Source: JAWVFM01 sp038237625
GTDB lineage: Bacteria > Actinomycetota > Thermoleophilia > Solirubrobacterales > 70-9
Direction: 5' to 3'
DNA: 64,000 bases
Assembly: GCA_038237625.1 (NCBI GenBank)
Contig: JBBRYM010000002.1
Span: forward strand, 186,001-250,000
The translations under genes were made by a program, and so were the position numbers. How positions within the stretch are numbered: the first letter of the stretch is position 1; the number at the start of each line of letters is the position of its first letter. The notes under the pieces were generated by a model. That model was not told the origin of the DNA. It was given only the letters and a program-made list of their open reading frames with translations, and ran no database searches. Positions 35,974 through 44,025 of this stretch are shown here, one piece after another.

Positions 35974-36948
35974 TCAGAGCCACTTGATGTGCCTGAAGAA
36001 CCTGTAGAGCAGGATCACTGAGAGCAGAATGATGCCGAGCGCCATCGGGTAGCCCCAGCTCGGCTTCAGCTCGGGCATGTGCTCGAAGTTCATTCCCCAG
36101 ATGCCCGCGAGGAAGGTCGGGACCGCGAGGATCGCCGCCCAGGCGGAGATCTGCTGGACGACCTCGTTCTGGTGGACGCTGATCAGCGCCAGGTTCGCCT
36201 CGAGGATCGACGTCAGAAGCTCGCGGTCGGCCATGATCAGTTCGTCGACCCTCCGAGCGTGGTCGGCGACGTCGCGAAAGAAGGGCCGCAACTGATCCTT
36301 GACCTGCGGAAACGCGCCGCGCTCGAGGAACTCCAGGGGCGCCAGAAGCGGCGCGACGGCGCGATGGAACTCGATCACCTCACGCTTGAGGAAGTAAATT
36401 CGCGACGTCGACCGCAAGCCGCCGCCGAAAACCTCCTGTTCGACCTCCTCGATGTCGTCCTCGATGCCCGCCATCACCGGCTCGTAGTTGTCGACGACCT
36501 CATCGAGGATCGCCCAAGCCACGGCCGGAGCTCCGTAGGCGAGCAGGCTGGCGTGCTCGCCCTCGAGGCGATCGCGGGCGGGCTTCAGGTTGGCGGCCTC
36601 GCCGTGGCGGATCGAAATGACGTAGTCCGAGGCGACGAACAGGTCCACCTCGCCGAAGTGGACCCGTTCCTCCTCTTCGTCGTAGCGCGCGGTCTTGAGG
36701 ACGATGAAGAAGCAGCCCTCGTACTCTTCGAGCTTCGGCCGCTGGTGCTCGCGCCCGGCGTCCTCGACCGCGAGCTCGGGCAGGTCGAAGGCCTCAGCGA
36801 TCTTGTCGAGCTCGGCCTCGTCGGGCTCGTAGGATCCCACCCACACGAAGCTGCCTTCGTCATGGCAGAGGTTGGCCGCCGCCTGGATGTCCATCTGGCC
36901 CTCGTGCTGGCGAACGCCGTCCCGGTAATGAGCGCAGTCGATGATCAC
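35974..36948 (-). CDS. corA: CorA-like magnesium/cobalt transporter
   Basis: A 324-residue channel of the CorA family. A large cytoplasmic N-terminal domain is followed by two C-terminal helices, with the selectivity motif in LAGIWGMNFEHMPEL (GMN). GTG at 36948 begins VIIDCAHYRDGVRQHEG, which fits relatives better than the first internal ATG (MDIQAAA). 59 further upstream codons are open but basic and unlikely. Convergent with nothing; divergent from the secreted protein gene. Confidence 0.94.
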   Translation of the reverse strand: MIIDCAHYRDGVRQHEGQMDIQAAANLCHDEGSFVWVGSYEPDEAELDKIAEAFDLPELAVEDAGREHQRPKLEEYEGCFFIVLKTARYDEEEERVHFGEVDLFVASDYVISIRHGEAANLKPARDRLEGEHASLLAYGAPAVAWAILDEVVDNYEPVMAGIEDDIEEVEQEVFGGGLRSTSRIYFLKREVIEFHRAVAPLLAPLEFLERGAFPQVKDQLRPFFRDVADHARRVDELIMADRELLTSILEANLALISVHQNEVVQQISAWAAILAVPTFLAGIWGMNFEHMPELKPSWGYPMALGIILLSVILLYRFFRHIKWL

Positions 36949-37060
36949 GGTCCGTCTCCGGCTTCGAGGCTTCCGCCCGGGACGTTCTGCTCCTTCCCGT
37001 GGGCGAGCGCACCCACGACGCCCGATCAGGTCCCGACGCGCGGCGCCGATAATGGTGGTG

Positions 37061-38077
37061 ATGAGGAAGCTCGCGATGGCGGCGGCACTGGCCCTGGCTG
37101 CAGGCGCCGCGAGCGCAGTGGTCACGGCCTCGGGCGGCGACGCGGCGGCGAAGCCGCCGCGTCTGGCGGGCTGCGAGGTCTTCCCGGCCTTTCATGGCTC
37201 TCCGGGGGCGCCATCATCACCCACCCAGGCCGCGTGGAACCAGGACGTCTCGCATGCTCCCGTCGATTCCCACTCCGCCCGCTACCTGCGGACCATCAAG
37301 GGCCTCGGCGGAAACCAGATGGTCCATCCGGACTTTGGCGGCGGCGGGCGCTACGGAATCCCCTACGCGGTCGTCGGGTCGCATCAGAAGAACGTCCGGG
37401 TGAAGGTCTCGCCATACGGAGACGAAAGCGACTTCGGGCGAGCGCCGATCCCACCGAACGCTCCGGTCGAGAAGGGGTCGGATCGCCACGTCCTGGTTCT
37501 TCAGCGGGGGAGCTGCAGGCTCTACGAGATGTTCGCGGCCAAGTACCTCGGCGGGCATGCCCATGCCTGGCATGCGGGCTCAACCGCCCGCTTCGATCTG
37601 AGCTCCGCAAAGCTCCGCCCCGCGGGCTGGACCTCGGCCGATGCCGCCGGGCTGGCGATCCTGCCGGGGCTGGTTCGCTACAGCGAGGTCGCCCACGGCC
37701 ATGTGCGCCACGCGATCCGCGCGACGTTCGAGCAAACGCGGGCCGCGTACGTCAAGCCGGCGACCCATTTCGCATCTTCCGATTGCAACCGGGGGCTGCC
37801 GCCGATGGGCCTGCGCTTTCGGCTGAAGGGTTCGTACTACCGCAAGAACCTGCACCGCTTCCCGAAGGGCAGCCAGTCACGCCCGATCTTCACGGCGCTA
37901 TTTCGCTACGGGATCATCAACGCCGACAATGGCGGCACCGGTGCCAACTGGTACATCACCGGCGCGAGCTCAAAGCGCTGGCGCGACGGCGACCTCAATC
38001 GGCTGAAGAGCGTTCCCGGCTCTGCCTTCGTGGTCGTCAAGAGCGCCGCCAAGCCGGCGCTCAGCTCGGCCTGCTGA
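37061..38077 (+). CDS. Large secreted protein of unknown function
   Basis: A 338-residue exported protein. The signal peptide is MRKLAMAAALALAAGAASA; ATGs at 37052 and 37061 and GTGs between them are all possible starts. The mature part has several motifs I associate with a widespread uncharacterised secreted family: MVHPDFGGGGRYGIPYAVV, then SDRHVLVLQRGSCRLYE and LRPAGWTSADAAGLAILPGL, ending in RYGIINADNGG. Conserved Cys, Asp and His residues could suggest an enzyme, but no known catalytic motif is visible. Confidence 0.85.
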   Translation: MRKLAMAAALALAAGAASAVVTASGGDAAAKPPRLAGCEVFPAFHGSPGAPSSPTQAAWNQDVSHAPVDSHSARYLRTIKGLGGNQMVHPDFGGGGRYGIPYAVVGSHQKNVRVKVSPYGDESDFGRAPIPPNAPVEKGSDRHVLVLQRGSCRLYEMFAAKYLGGHAHAWHAGSTARFDLSSAKLRPAGWTSADAAGLAILPGLVRYSEVAHGHVRHAIRATFEQTRAAYVKPATHFASSDCNRGLPPMGLRFRLKGSYYRKNLHRFPKGSQSRPIFTALFRYGIINADNGGTGANWYITGASSKRWRDGDLNRLKSVPGSAFVVVKSAAKPALSSAC

Positions 38078-38089
38078 GAGCAGCCGGAC

Positions 38090-38115
38090 GCCCGCGAGCC
38101 CGAGAGCTCGCGGGC
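38090..38115. terminator. Bidirectional stem-loop between convergent genes
   Basis: A perfect 9-bp stem, GCCCGCGAG (38090-38098) and CTCGCGGGC (38107-38115), with an 8-base loop, fills the 54-base gap between the secreted-protein stop and the lemA stop. Position and symmetry fit a shared terminator. Confidence 0.6.
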
Positions 38116-38131
38116 ACCGGAAGGGGTTGCC

Positions 38132-38785
38132 TCAGCCCGCGGGCGGAGGTGGATCGCCGCCGGCAGGCGCCTCGCCTGCAGCGGGGGCAGCGGGTGCGGC
38201 CGGTGTTGGAGCGGGAGCCGAGTTGTTGCCGCTGAAGCTGACCGCGACGGGCTCGCGTTCGGCGGCGTCGGTGATCTCGAAGAACTCGCGGGGGGTGAAC
38301 CCACCCTGGTTCGCGATGACCGAGTTCGGGAACACCTGAATCTTCGTGTTGTAGGACTGGACGTTCGAGTTGTAGATCCGGCGCGAGGCCTGGATCTCGT
38401 CCTCGATCTCCGAAAGCTGGCGCGTGAGCTGTTGGAAATTCTCCGTGGCGCGCAGGGTCGGATAGTTCTCGGCGACGGCTCGCAGATCCGTCAGGGCGGC
38501 GGAGAGCTGACCCTCGGCCTTGCTCGTCTCGCCGACACCCCGGGAAGACATGGCGTCCGCACGGGCGGCGGTGACCTTGGAGAACACCTGCTGCTCATGC
38601 TCGGCGTAGCCCTTGACCGTCTCGACCAGGTTCGGCACCAGATCGTGGCGGCGCTTGAGCTGAACGTCGATCCCAGACCAGGCCTCGTCGACCCGGTTGC
38701 GTGATCCGATCATCCCGTTGCGAATCGAGATGTAGATGATCGCCAGCAGGATCACTACTGCGGCTATGACTATGGCAATGACCAT
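38132..38785 (-). CDS. lemA: LemA family protein
   Basis: A 217-residue LemA-type protein with an N-terminal transmembrane helix (about 1-22) and a long helical domain: NRVDEAWSGIDVQLKRRHDL, VPNLVETVKGYAEHE, LTDLRAVAENYPTLRA. RIYNSNVQSYNTKIQVFPNS is the family hallmark. The end is a Pro/Ala/Gly-rich tail. Function of the family is still unclear. Confidence 0.93.
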   Translation of the reverse strand: MVIAIVIAAVVILLAIIYISIRNGMIGSRNRVDEAWSGIDVQLKRRHDLVPNLVETVKGYAEHEQQVFSKVTAARADAMSSRGVGETSKAEGQLSAALTDLRAVAENYPTLRATENFQQLTRQLSEIEDEIQASRRIYNSNVQSYNTKIQVFPNSVIANQGGFTPREFFEITDAAEREPVAVSFSGNNSAPAPTPAAPAAPAAGEAPAGGDPPPPAG

Positions 38786-38844
38786 GTGTTGCTCCCCGTT
38801 GGGTTTGAGGCAGTTTGGCTTCTAGTTAAGTCTGGGTGTGCAGG

Positions 38845-39345
38845 CTAGCTTGCTGCGGCGTCGTCGTCAGCCGGCAGTACGCGCAGGCGGCGAAGCGCCG
38901 CCTCCGCAAGGCTCTTCGACAGGTCCTGGCTACCTTCGGCGTCGGCACGTCCCAGCTCGTAGGCCAGGCTGGCGACGTCTCCTGAGGAGATCGCAGATTC
39001 GATCAGCTCGGGATAGGCCGGGTCGGCGGTCGCGAGCGAGCGGAGCTCAACGAGCCGACTCTCCCTGGGGGCGATCGCGGGGCCGAGGAACGTTGTCCGG
39101 CCGGCCGGGAGCGCGACAGGAGTGGTTCCCGGCTGCCCGCTCGGCGTGTACTCCTCGGGCAGGGCACCCTGACGGCGAAGCCGATCGATGTGCTGGTAGA
39201 CCGCGGCGCGGGTCACGCCCATATCCTTGGCGATCTTCTTGACGGGCACGCCGTACTCGAGGCGCTCGAGCACTTCGGTCTGGCGCTTCGTCAGCCCTTC
39301 GCGGATGTGCGGTTGCCCCTGAGGCTTTGGTACTTGACTTGACAT
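38845..39345 (-). CDS. Helix-turn-helix regulator
   Basis: A 166-residue protein with an N-terminal HTH: LTKRQTEVLERLEYGVPVKK then IAKDMGVTRAAVYQHIDRLRR. This is the pattern of sigma-region-4-like or LuxR-like HTH proteins. The rest is an alpha-helical domain of unknown role. ATG at 39345 has AAGGTG seven bases upstream; a TTG at 39363 is less likely. Three GTCAAG units overlap its start and could be an autoregulatory site. Confidence 0.8.
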   Translation of the reverse strand: MSSQVPKPQGQPHIREGLTKRQTEVLERLEYGVPVKKIAKDMGVTRAAVYQHIDRLRRQGALPEEYTPSGQPGTTPVALPAGRTTFLGPAIAPRESRLVELRSLATADPAYPELIESAISSGDVASLAYELGRADAEGSQDLSKSLAEAALRRLRVLPADDDAAAS

Positions 39346-39353
39346 AACTTGAC
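39333..39353. promoter_or_regulatory. Three GTCAAG repeats over the HTH gene start
   Basis: CTTGAC (GTCAAG on the minus strand) occurs at 39333-39338, 39338-39343 and 39348-39353, straddling the ATG at 39345. A nearby 5-bp stem CACCT/AGGTG lies just upstream of the gene. The arrangement looks like an operator for the HTH protein itself. Low-complexity coincidence cannot be excluded. Confidence 0.35.
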
Positions 39354-39408
39354 ACCTTAGCACCTATCAAGGTGTGGCGAATCGCCCCTTCTGGCTCGGG
39401 AGTGGAAG

Positions 39409-40029
39409 TCAGATTGCTCCTTCGTGGCGCAGCAGGAAGCGCTTCATCTCCGGGCCGCCGCCGTAGTTGCCGACGTTGCCGCCGCTGCGGACGACGCGGT
39501 GACAGGGCACCACGATCGGCACCGGGTTGGAGCCGCAGGCGCTGCCCGCCGCGCGATGCGCCCTCGCGCTGCCGGCCCGGGCCGCCACCTCGCCGTAGGT
39601 GGCGAGCTGGCCATAGGGGATCTCGCGCAGCTGATCGAGGACCTTGCGGTAGAAGCCTGACCGCGCGAGAGTCCAGTCGATGGGCAGGTCGAATTCGCGC
39701 CGCCTGCCGGCGAAGTACTCGTCGAGCTCGCGGCGCTCGCGGTCGAGCCGGCTCGGCGCTTCGAGAATGCGGGGCGAGAGAGTGTGAGCGAGCTCCTCGA
39801 CAACGATCTCGGGCGCCTCGTTCGGCAGCCCCACCCGCACGATCCCGGAGGGAGTGGCTGCCACGACACCGGTCCCGAGAGGGCTGTCGAACGTGGTGTA
39901 GACGACGTCGAGCACCCCCTCACTCATTGCCCTTTCCGCGAGTCGCGTCTCGAACCCGCCCTCGGAAGGCACGGCAACGGTCTGGCTCAGCACCCGCCTC
40001 AACTCCTTCTCATCGATCGCTCGCGTCAT
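39409..40029 (-). CDS. ogt: Methylated-DNA--protein-cysteine methyltransferase
   Basis: Repairs O6-alkylguanine by transferring the alkyl group to a cysteine. The 206-residue protein holds the active site PCHRVV in NPVPIVVPCHRVVRSGG, the helix-turn-helix YGQLATYGEVAARAG, and the arginine finger region. An N-terminal extension of about 40 residues, helical and acidic, precedes the usual domain. Its start overlaps the sigma factor stop (ATGA), so the two are co-translated. Confidence 0.95.
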   Translation of the reverse strand: MTRAIDEKELRRVLSQTVAVPSEGGFETRLAERAMSEGVLDVVYTTFDSPLGTGVVAATPSGIVRVGLPNEAPEIVVEELAHTLSPRILEAPSRLDRERRELDEYFAGRRREFDLPIDWTLARSGFYRKVLDQLREIPYGQLATYGEVAARAGSARAHRAAGSACGSNPVPIVVPCHRVVRSGGNVGNYGGGPEMKRFLLRHEGAI

Positions 40030-40557
40030 CTAGGCCACCTCCTGAAGCCCCGGGCCCGCCGTATCGCGGAGCGTCCGAAGACCATCGTGTACGCGCCGGC
40101 GGGCAGCGTCCTCGCTGCATCCCAGCGCCGTGCCGATCTCGCCGTAGCGCAGGTCAACGGCAAATCGCAGCAGCACCGCCGCCCGTTGCCCTGTCGGCAG
40201 CTCCCCCACCGCCATCCAGACCTGGCCATCGCGCTCGTTCATGCCGGCGTCTACGGGCCCGCCCAGCCACGACGGCGCCGCCTCCGGAGCAATGCCATCC
40301 AGCTCGTCGGAGGCGCCCGCGGGCGCCGGGGCGCCTCTGCGGGAACGGTGATGGTCGATCGCCTTGTTGCGGGCGATCGTGAAGAGCCAGCCCCTGAGGT
40401 TTCCGGGTTCTGCATCGGGATAGGCCCGCAGGGCCGCAAGGAACGTCTCCTGGAGACAGTCCTCGGCGTCGTCGGGTCCCACCATCCCGCGCAGGAACCC
40501 AAACACCGTGCCCCGGTGCTCGTCGATCAGGCTGTGGAATGGGGGGAGTGTGCTCAT
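40030..40557 (-). CDS. ECF-type RNA polymerase sigma factor
   Basis: A 175-residue sigma-70 factor with only regions 2 and 4. Region 2: DAEDCLQETFLAALRAYPDA then NLRGWLFTIARNKAIDHHRS; region 4: LPTGQRAAVLLRFAVDLRYGEI with the helix GCSEDAARRRVHDGLRTL. ATG at 40557 begins MSTLPPFHSLIDEHRG. No anti-sigma gene is adjacent; the downstream coupled gene is ogt, which hints at an alkylation or DNA damage role. A 7-bp inverted repeat lies just upstream of the start. Confidence 0.92.
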   Translation of the reverse strand: MSTLPPFHSLIDEHRGTVFGFLRGMVGPDDAEDCLQETFLAALRAYPDAEPGNLRGWLFTIARNKAIDHHRSRRGAPAPAGASDELDGIAPEAAPSWLGGPVDAGMNERDGQVWMAVGELPTGQRAAVLLRFAVDLRYGEIGTALGCSEDAARRRVHDGLRTLRDTAGPGLQEVA

Positions 40558-40566
40558 CTGCCGGGT

Positions 40567-40587
40567 AAACGGGAGCTGGGCCCGTTT
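40567..40587. promoter_or_regulatory. Inverted repeat at the sigma-gene leader
   Basis: AAACGGG (40567-40573) and CCCGTTT (40581-40587) flank a 7-base spacer, 10 bases before the sigma factor ATG on the minus strand. It could be an operator or an mRNA hairpin that hides a weak ribosome site. It lies in the divergent promoter region shared with the exported-protein gene. Confidence 0.45.
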
Positions 40588-40682
40588 TGTGAGGTTCCCA
40601 GAGAAAGCCGTCGAGCGACGCGACGCCCCGAAACCCGCTTGACTGTCTTGCTCAGGAAGGCGAGGACTTGGAGGCGGAGCGA

Positions 40683-41156
40683 ATGACTCGAGGCAGAAAG
40701 ACGACGATCGCGGCGATCGCGGTGGCGATCGCCGTCCCCGTGGCGACTGTTGTCGGCAGCGGCGCGGGCCAGCCCCCGGGCCCCGGCCAACCCGCCGCGA
40801 AGAGTTCCACAACCAGGGTCGCGGCCCTCCATCGCGTCGCCTCCCCCGCAATCGCCGACGCCCAATCGAAGGGGCGCGGGAGCTCCGTCAAGCTCGCCTA
40901 CTTCGAGACCAAGAAAAAGACCGTCCCGACCGGCAAGACCGACCTCCTCGTCGGTCCCGTGCCGAGGAATTGCTTCGTGCTGAACGGCTACTACTTCATC
41001 TTCAAGCGCCACACGACGGACATCCTGTCGATGGGCGACTCACCCGCCGGGCTTCGAAAGTGGGACTTTTACCGCGACAACGAGTCCGGCAAGCCCGTCA
41101 GGAACGTGACGTACGGAGTCATCTGCGCGCGCGGCGTCGGCCTGATCACCCGCTGA
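40683..41156 (+). CDS. Secreted hypothetical protein
   Basis: A 157-residue exported protein. MTRGRKTTIAAIAVAIAVPV is a basic-plus-hydrophobic signal peptide; an ATG at 40668 would add five residues. The mature domain contains a Pro/Gly linker, then VPRNCFVLNGYYFIFKRHTT and a second cysteine in GVICARGVG. No family recognised. It ends in a CTGA that could start the downstream reductase gene. Confidence 0.8.
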   Translation: MTRGRKTTIAAIAVAIAVPVATVVGSGAGQPPGPGQPAAKSSTTRVAALHRVASPAIADAQSKGRGSSVKLAYFETKKKTVPTGKTDLLVGPVPRNCFVLNGYYFIFKRHTTDILSMGDSPAGLRKWDFYRDNESGKPVRNVTYGVICARGVGLITR

Positions 41157-41161
41157 GCGAC

Positions 41162-41800
41162 TTGCCGAGAGCCACCTCCTCCCAGCTCTCGATCTCGCTG
41201 GACGGGTTTGTTGCGGGCCCGAATCAGAGTTGCGAGGACCCGATCGGCGAAGGCGGGATGCGCTTGCACGAGTGGGCATTTGCGACCGACCGCTGGCGCG
41301 AGCACCACGGCCAGGAGGGCGGCGAGCGCAACGTCGACGCCGACGTCATCCAGAGCACCGTCGAGAACGTCGGCGCCTACATCATGGGCCGAAAGATGTT
41401 CGGCGGCGGCGGCGGGGCCTGGGACGAGGAGTGGAAGGGATGGTGGGGCGACGATCCTCCCTACCACGTTCCCGTCTACGTCCTGACCCATCACGAGCGC
41501 GAGCCTTTGGAGATGCAGGGTGGCACCACGTTTTATTTCGTCACCGATGGCATCGAGTCGGCCCTTCGGCAGGCGCGAGCCGCGGCGGGGGAGGCCGACG
41601 TATCGATCGCCGGCGGCGCCAGCGCTGTTCAGCAGTACCTGGCGGCGGGGCTTCTCGACGAGCTCTTCCTGCACGTCGTCCCGATCGTCTTAGGATCAGG
41701 CGAGCGGCTCGTCGAAAACGTGGGCGATCCCAAGCTCGAGCCGGTCGAGGCAATCCACTCCCCGGCCGTCACGCATATCCGCTATCGGGTGGTCCGCTAA
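41162..41800 (+). CDS. Dihydrofolate reductase-like (RibD C-terminal domain) protein
   Basis: A 212-residue NADPH-dependent reductase-like protein of the DHFR/RibD_C family: QLSISLDGFVAGPNQS at the start, AYIMGRKMFGGG, VPVYVLTHHEREPL, and the C-terminal LLDELFLHVVPIVLGSGERL. TTG at 41162 is used; a CTG at 41153 in the same frame overlaps the previous stop as CTGA and is equally placed. Such proteins are often called riboflavin-deaminase-like, but the true substrate is unknown. Confidence 0.9.
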   Translation: MPRATSSQLSISLDGFVAGPNQSCEDPIGEGGMRLHEWAFATDRWREHHGQEGGERNVDADVIQSTVENVGAYIMGRKMFGGGGGAWDEEWKGWWGDDPPYHVPVYVLTHHEREPLEMQGGTTFYFVTDGIESALRQARAAAGEADVSIAGGASAVQQYLAAGLLDELFLHVVPIVLGSGERLVENVGDPKLEPVEAIHSPAVTHIRYRVVR

Positions 41801-41891
41801 CTGTTGGATTGAATCGGCTCGTCGGGCTCGCCGAACTCGGCGTCGACCGCCTCCTCTGGCGGCGGAGCATCGCGGCCAGGAGACCGGTCAG

Positions 41892-42098
41892 GTAACCGGA
41901 CCCAAGGACAAGGACTACAAGGACATCTGGTTCACGGAGCAGTGGCTGAGCAACGTTCTGCGGCTCGAGCAGTACGCCGAGGACGCGGAGGGCGAGGGCG
42001 AGGGCGAGCTGGCCGAGTTCTTCCGCCGCGCCCAGCAGACGAGCAAGAAGGGCGCTGAGCAGGGCAAGGAGCTTCTACGCAATCGCCTCGCCGGCTGA
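41892..42098 (+). CDS. 68-residue conserved-looking protein, no canonical start
   Basis: A plus-strand frame reads TGPKDKDYKDIWFTEQWLSN then LRLEQYAEDAEGEGEGELAEFF and KGAEQGKELLRNRLAG, which resembles small helical proteins I recall from actinobacteria. There is no ATG, GTG or TTG upstream in frame close by. GTA at 41892 has AGGAG eight bases in front; CTG at 41856 is another option. The amphipathic helical pattern and codon use support coding, the start remains open. Confidence 0.5.
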   Translation, partial: VTGPKDKDYKDIWFTEQWLSNVLRLEQYAEDAEGEGEGELAEFFRRAQQTSKKGAEQGKELLRNRLAG

Positions 42099-42111
42099 CG
42101 CCAGTCAGTTC

Positions 42112-42471
42112 TCAGTAAGCAGGCGGCCTTCGTCGCTTCACGGCTCGGCGGAGCTCTTCGAGCCGCTCCACATAGGCCCGGGACATGTCACCCGGCTCCC
42201 AGTCCGCCTGGTGGTCGAGTTGGACGTCCACGGTGGCGACGCCGGCAAGGGACTCCAGGCGCTCGCGGGCCTTGATCGCGAACGAGGCGCCCATCATGCA
42301 GCCCGGCTCGGTGACCCCGATCCGGATCTCGACGGCGACCCCTCCGGGAACGTCGGTGATCGCTAGATGGCGAATGAGGCCCATCTCCTCGATTCCGGCG
42401 GGCGCGCCCGCAACCACGCTGCACGGGTCGAGGACTTCGTTCAGCTCCGCCCGGATCGCCCGCTCGTTCAC
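42112..42471 (-). CDS. MIP18/DUF59 family metal-sulfur cluster assembly protein
   Basis: A 119-residue protein of the MIP18 (DUF59) family: ELNEVLDPCSVVAGAPAGIEEMG, VEIRIGVTEPGCMMGASF. These proteins help load iron-sulfur clusters or other metals onto target enzymes. GTG at 42471 overlaps the amidohydrolase stop (GTGA); the long open stretch upstream is inside that gene. It is the last gene of the operon starting with the MBL hydrolase. Confidence 0.88.
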   Translation of the reverse strand: MNERAIRAELNEVLDPCSVVAGAPAGIEEMGLIRHLAITDVPGGVAVEIRIGVTEPGCMMGASFAIKARERLESLAGVATVDVQLDHQADWEPGDMSRAYVERLEELRRAVKRRRPPAY

Positions 42472-43523
42472 GTCGCTGCGCTGTCGCTCCACGGCTCCGC
42501 CAGCTGGTCGTCGTCGCGGTTTCCGGCTCCGGCCCGGCCGATCGCCGCGATGTCGAGCCCAAGGATCCGGGCGATGTTGCCCCCAAGGATCGCCTGCTTC
42601 AAGGCGGGCGTGAGGGGCGGCAGGCCGTAGCCCTCGACCAGGGACTCGGGCAACTCGAAGCCCCAGAACGCCTCGATCAGGGGTCGCGGATGCAGGGCGG
42701 TGCACCCCGTTCCCCAGATGATCCGGTCGGCCGCGCCCGCCATCAAGAACCGCGCGAGGATCTCGGCGAACTTGAGCGGCGAGTTGACGATGAACGCGCT
42801 GGCTCCCTCCAACACGACCGCGGCGTTGCGATAGTAGGAGAGCTGCATCGCCGTCTCCTCGAGGAAGGCGAACCCGCCGTGGACAATCTGGAAGGTGATC
42901 CCCGGAAAGGAGATCAGGGCATCCTCGAGATCGCGGGGGTGAAAGGGCTGGATCGGGCAGCCGGCCATCGCGATGGCCTTGTGGACGGCGACGCTGCGGA
43001 TGCCGCGCTTCTGGGCGTGCTCGAGGATCGGGTAGACGGCCTCGGGGTCATCCATCCGGACCTCGACTCCCGTGCCGTCGTAGATGTCGTAGGGATAGAA
43101 CTTGAGCCCGACGACTCCCTCCTCCTCGATCAGGCGGTCGACCTCGCCGATCGGGTCCTCCTGATCAGGCCAGATGCCGCCAAACAGCGCGACCCGATCG
43201 GGATGGCGCTCGCGCAGCTCGCGGCCGACCCAGAGCGGTGACGCCCCACCCTCATAGAGGCCGTAGAGGGGGATGTCGTGGTAGACGCAGAAGTCCGTCT
43301 GGCTCTGGTCGAAGACGGCTCCGCCGAGCAGATCGGCGTCGGCTCGGATAAAGCGCTCTCGGTCGAGGAGCCAGCGCTCCTCGCCACGTGGCGAGAAGAC
43401 CTTGTGGTAGCCCTGATAAAGCGACTCCACCACGAGCTCGGAGATGACCGGATGGGTGAAGGTCTCCGGTGGCGAGTTGTAGCCGTGGACGACCCCGTCG
43501 ATGACAATCGCGCCGTCGATCAC
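42468..43523 (-). CDS. Amidohydrolase (amidohydrolase_2 family)
   Basis: A 351-residue metal-dependent hydrolase/decarboxylase of the amidohydrolase_2 group (relatives include aminocarboxymuconate-semialdehyde decarboxylase). VGLKFYPYDIYDG, VAVHKAIAMAGCPIQPFHPRD, FQIVHGGFAF and IIWGTGCTALHPRPL carry the expected Lys/His/Asp/Cys positions; the N-terminal HxH is replaced by DGVVHGYNS. GTG at 43523. It lies 13 bases after the SnoaL-like gene and overlaps the DUF59 gene. Confidence 0.9.
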   Translation of the reverse strand: MIDGAIVIDGVVHGYNSPPETFTHPVISELVVESLYQGYHKVFSPRGEERWLLDRERFIRADADLLGGAVFDQSQTDFCVYHDIPLYGLYEGGASPLWVGRELRERHPDRVALFGGIWPDQEDPIGEVDRLIEEEGVVGLKFYPYDIYDGTGVEVRMDDPEAVYPILEHAQKRGIRSVAVHKAIAMAGCPIQPFHPRDLEDALISFPGITFQIVHGGFAFLEETAMQLSYYRNAAVVLEGASAFIVNSPLKFAEILARFLMAGAADRIIWGTGCTALHPRPLIEAFWGFELPESLVEGYGLPPLTPALKQAILGGNIARILGLDIAAIGRAGAGNRDDDQLAEPWSDSAAT

Positions 43524-43536
43524 AGGCGGCTTGCGC

Positions 43537-44025
43537 TCATCGCCTGTCTTCCCCCGACGCGCCGATGTACTCCTCGAGCATGCTCGCTGCCTTGCGCCGC
43601 ACCGCCGAGCGCACAATGGGTGTCCAGCCGAGCACCAGCCCGGTCGCCCCCAGGGCTTGGCGGGCCCAGGCGTAGAAGCTGAACCGGTCGCGGTGTTCGA
43701 CGATCAGCCCATCCTTGAACAGGAAGCTCGCGTGGATGTCGTTGACCACTGGCCGGCCGGTCTCGCTGAACGTGTAGCGGGCGCGCCAGTGTGCCGAGCC
43801 CGACGCTTCCTCCGCCTCGTGCTCGAGGAGCTCGACGCGCAGCTCCCCCGGCGCGTCGGTCAGCATCCGCCACATCGCCCCGGCTCGCGGGCCCCGCAGG
43901 TCGGTGAAGACCGGGTCGGAGAACTGCACGTCGGGCGCGTAGCACGCCTGCATCGTGGACCCTTGGCCCGCGTCGAACGCTGCGTAGAAGCGCTCGATCA
44001 GCAGCTTGTTGGGATGGGCGGCCAT
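43537..44025 (-). CDS. SnoaL/NTF2-like protein
   Basis: A 162-residue NTF2-fold protein: NKLLIERFYAAFDAGQGSTMQACYAPD followed by beta strands VNDIHASFLFKDGLIVEHRD. The family includes ester cyclases, isomerases and non-enzymatic binding proteins. ATG at 44025 overlaps the stop of the MBL gene by one base (TGATG). Part of a coupled four-gene operon. Confidence 0.85.
   Translation of the reverse strand: MAAHPNKLLIERFYAAFDAGQGSTMQACYAPDVQFSDPVFTDLRGPRAGAMWRMLTDAPGELRVELLEHEAEEASGSAHWRARYTFSETGRPVVNDIHASFLFKDGLIVEHRDRFSFYAWARQALGATGLVLGWTPIVRSAVRRKAASMLEEYIGASGEDRR

Noticed and set aside
36079..38235. 718-codon plus-strand frame across corA and the secreted-protein gene
   Set aside because: Runs antisense to corA and in the wrong frame through a gene with a clear signal peptide; a GC artefact.
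40558..40620. ECF-type promoter (GGAAC ... CGTT) upstream of the sigma gene
   Set aside because: Both boxes are visible on the minus strand, but the spacing is about 22 bases instead of 16-17.
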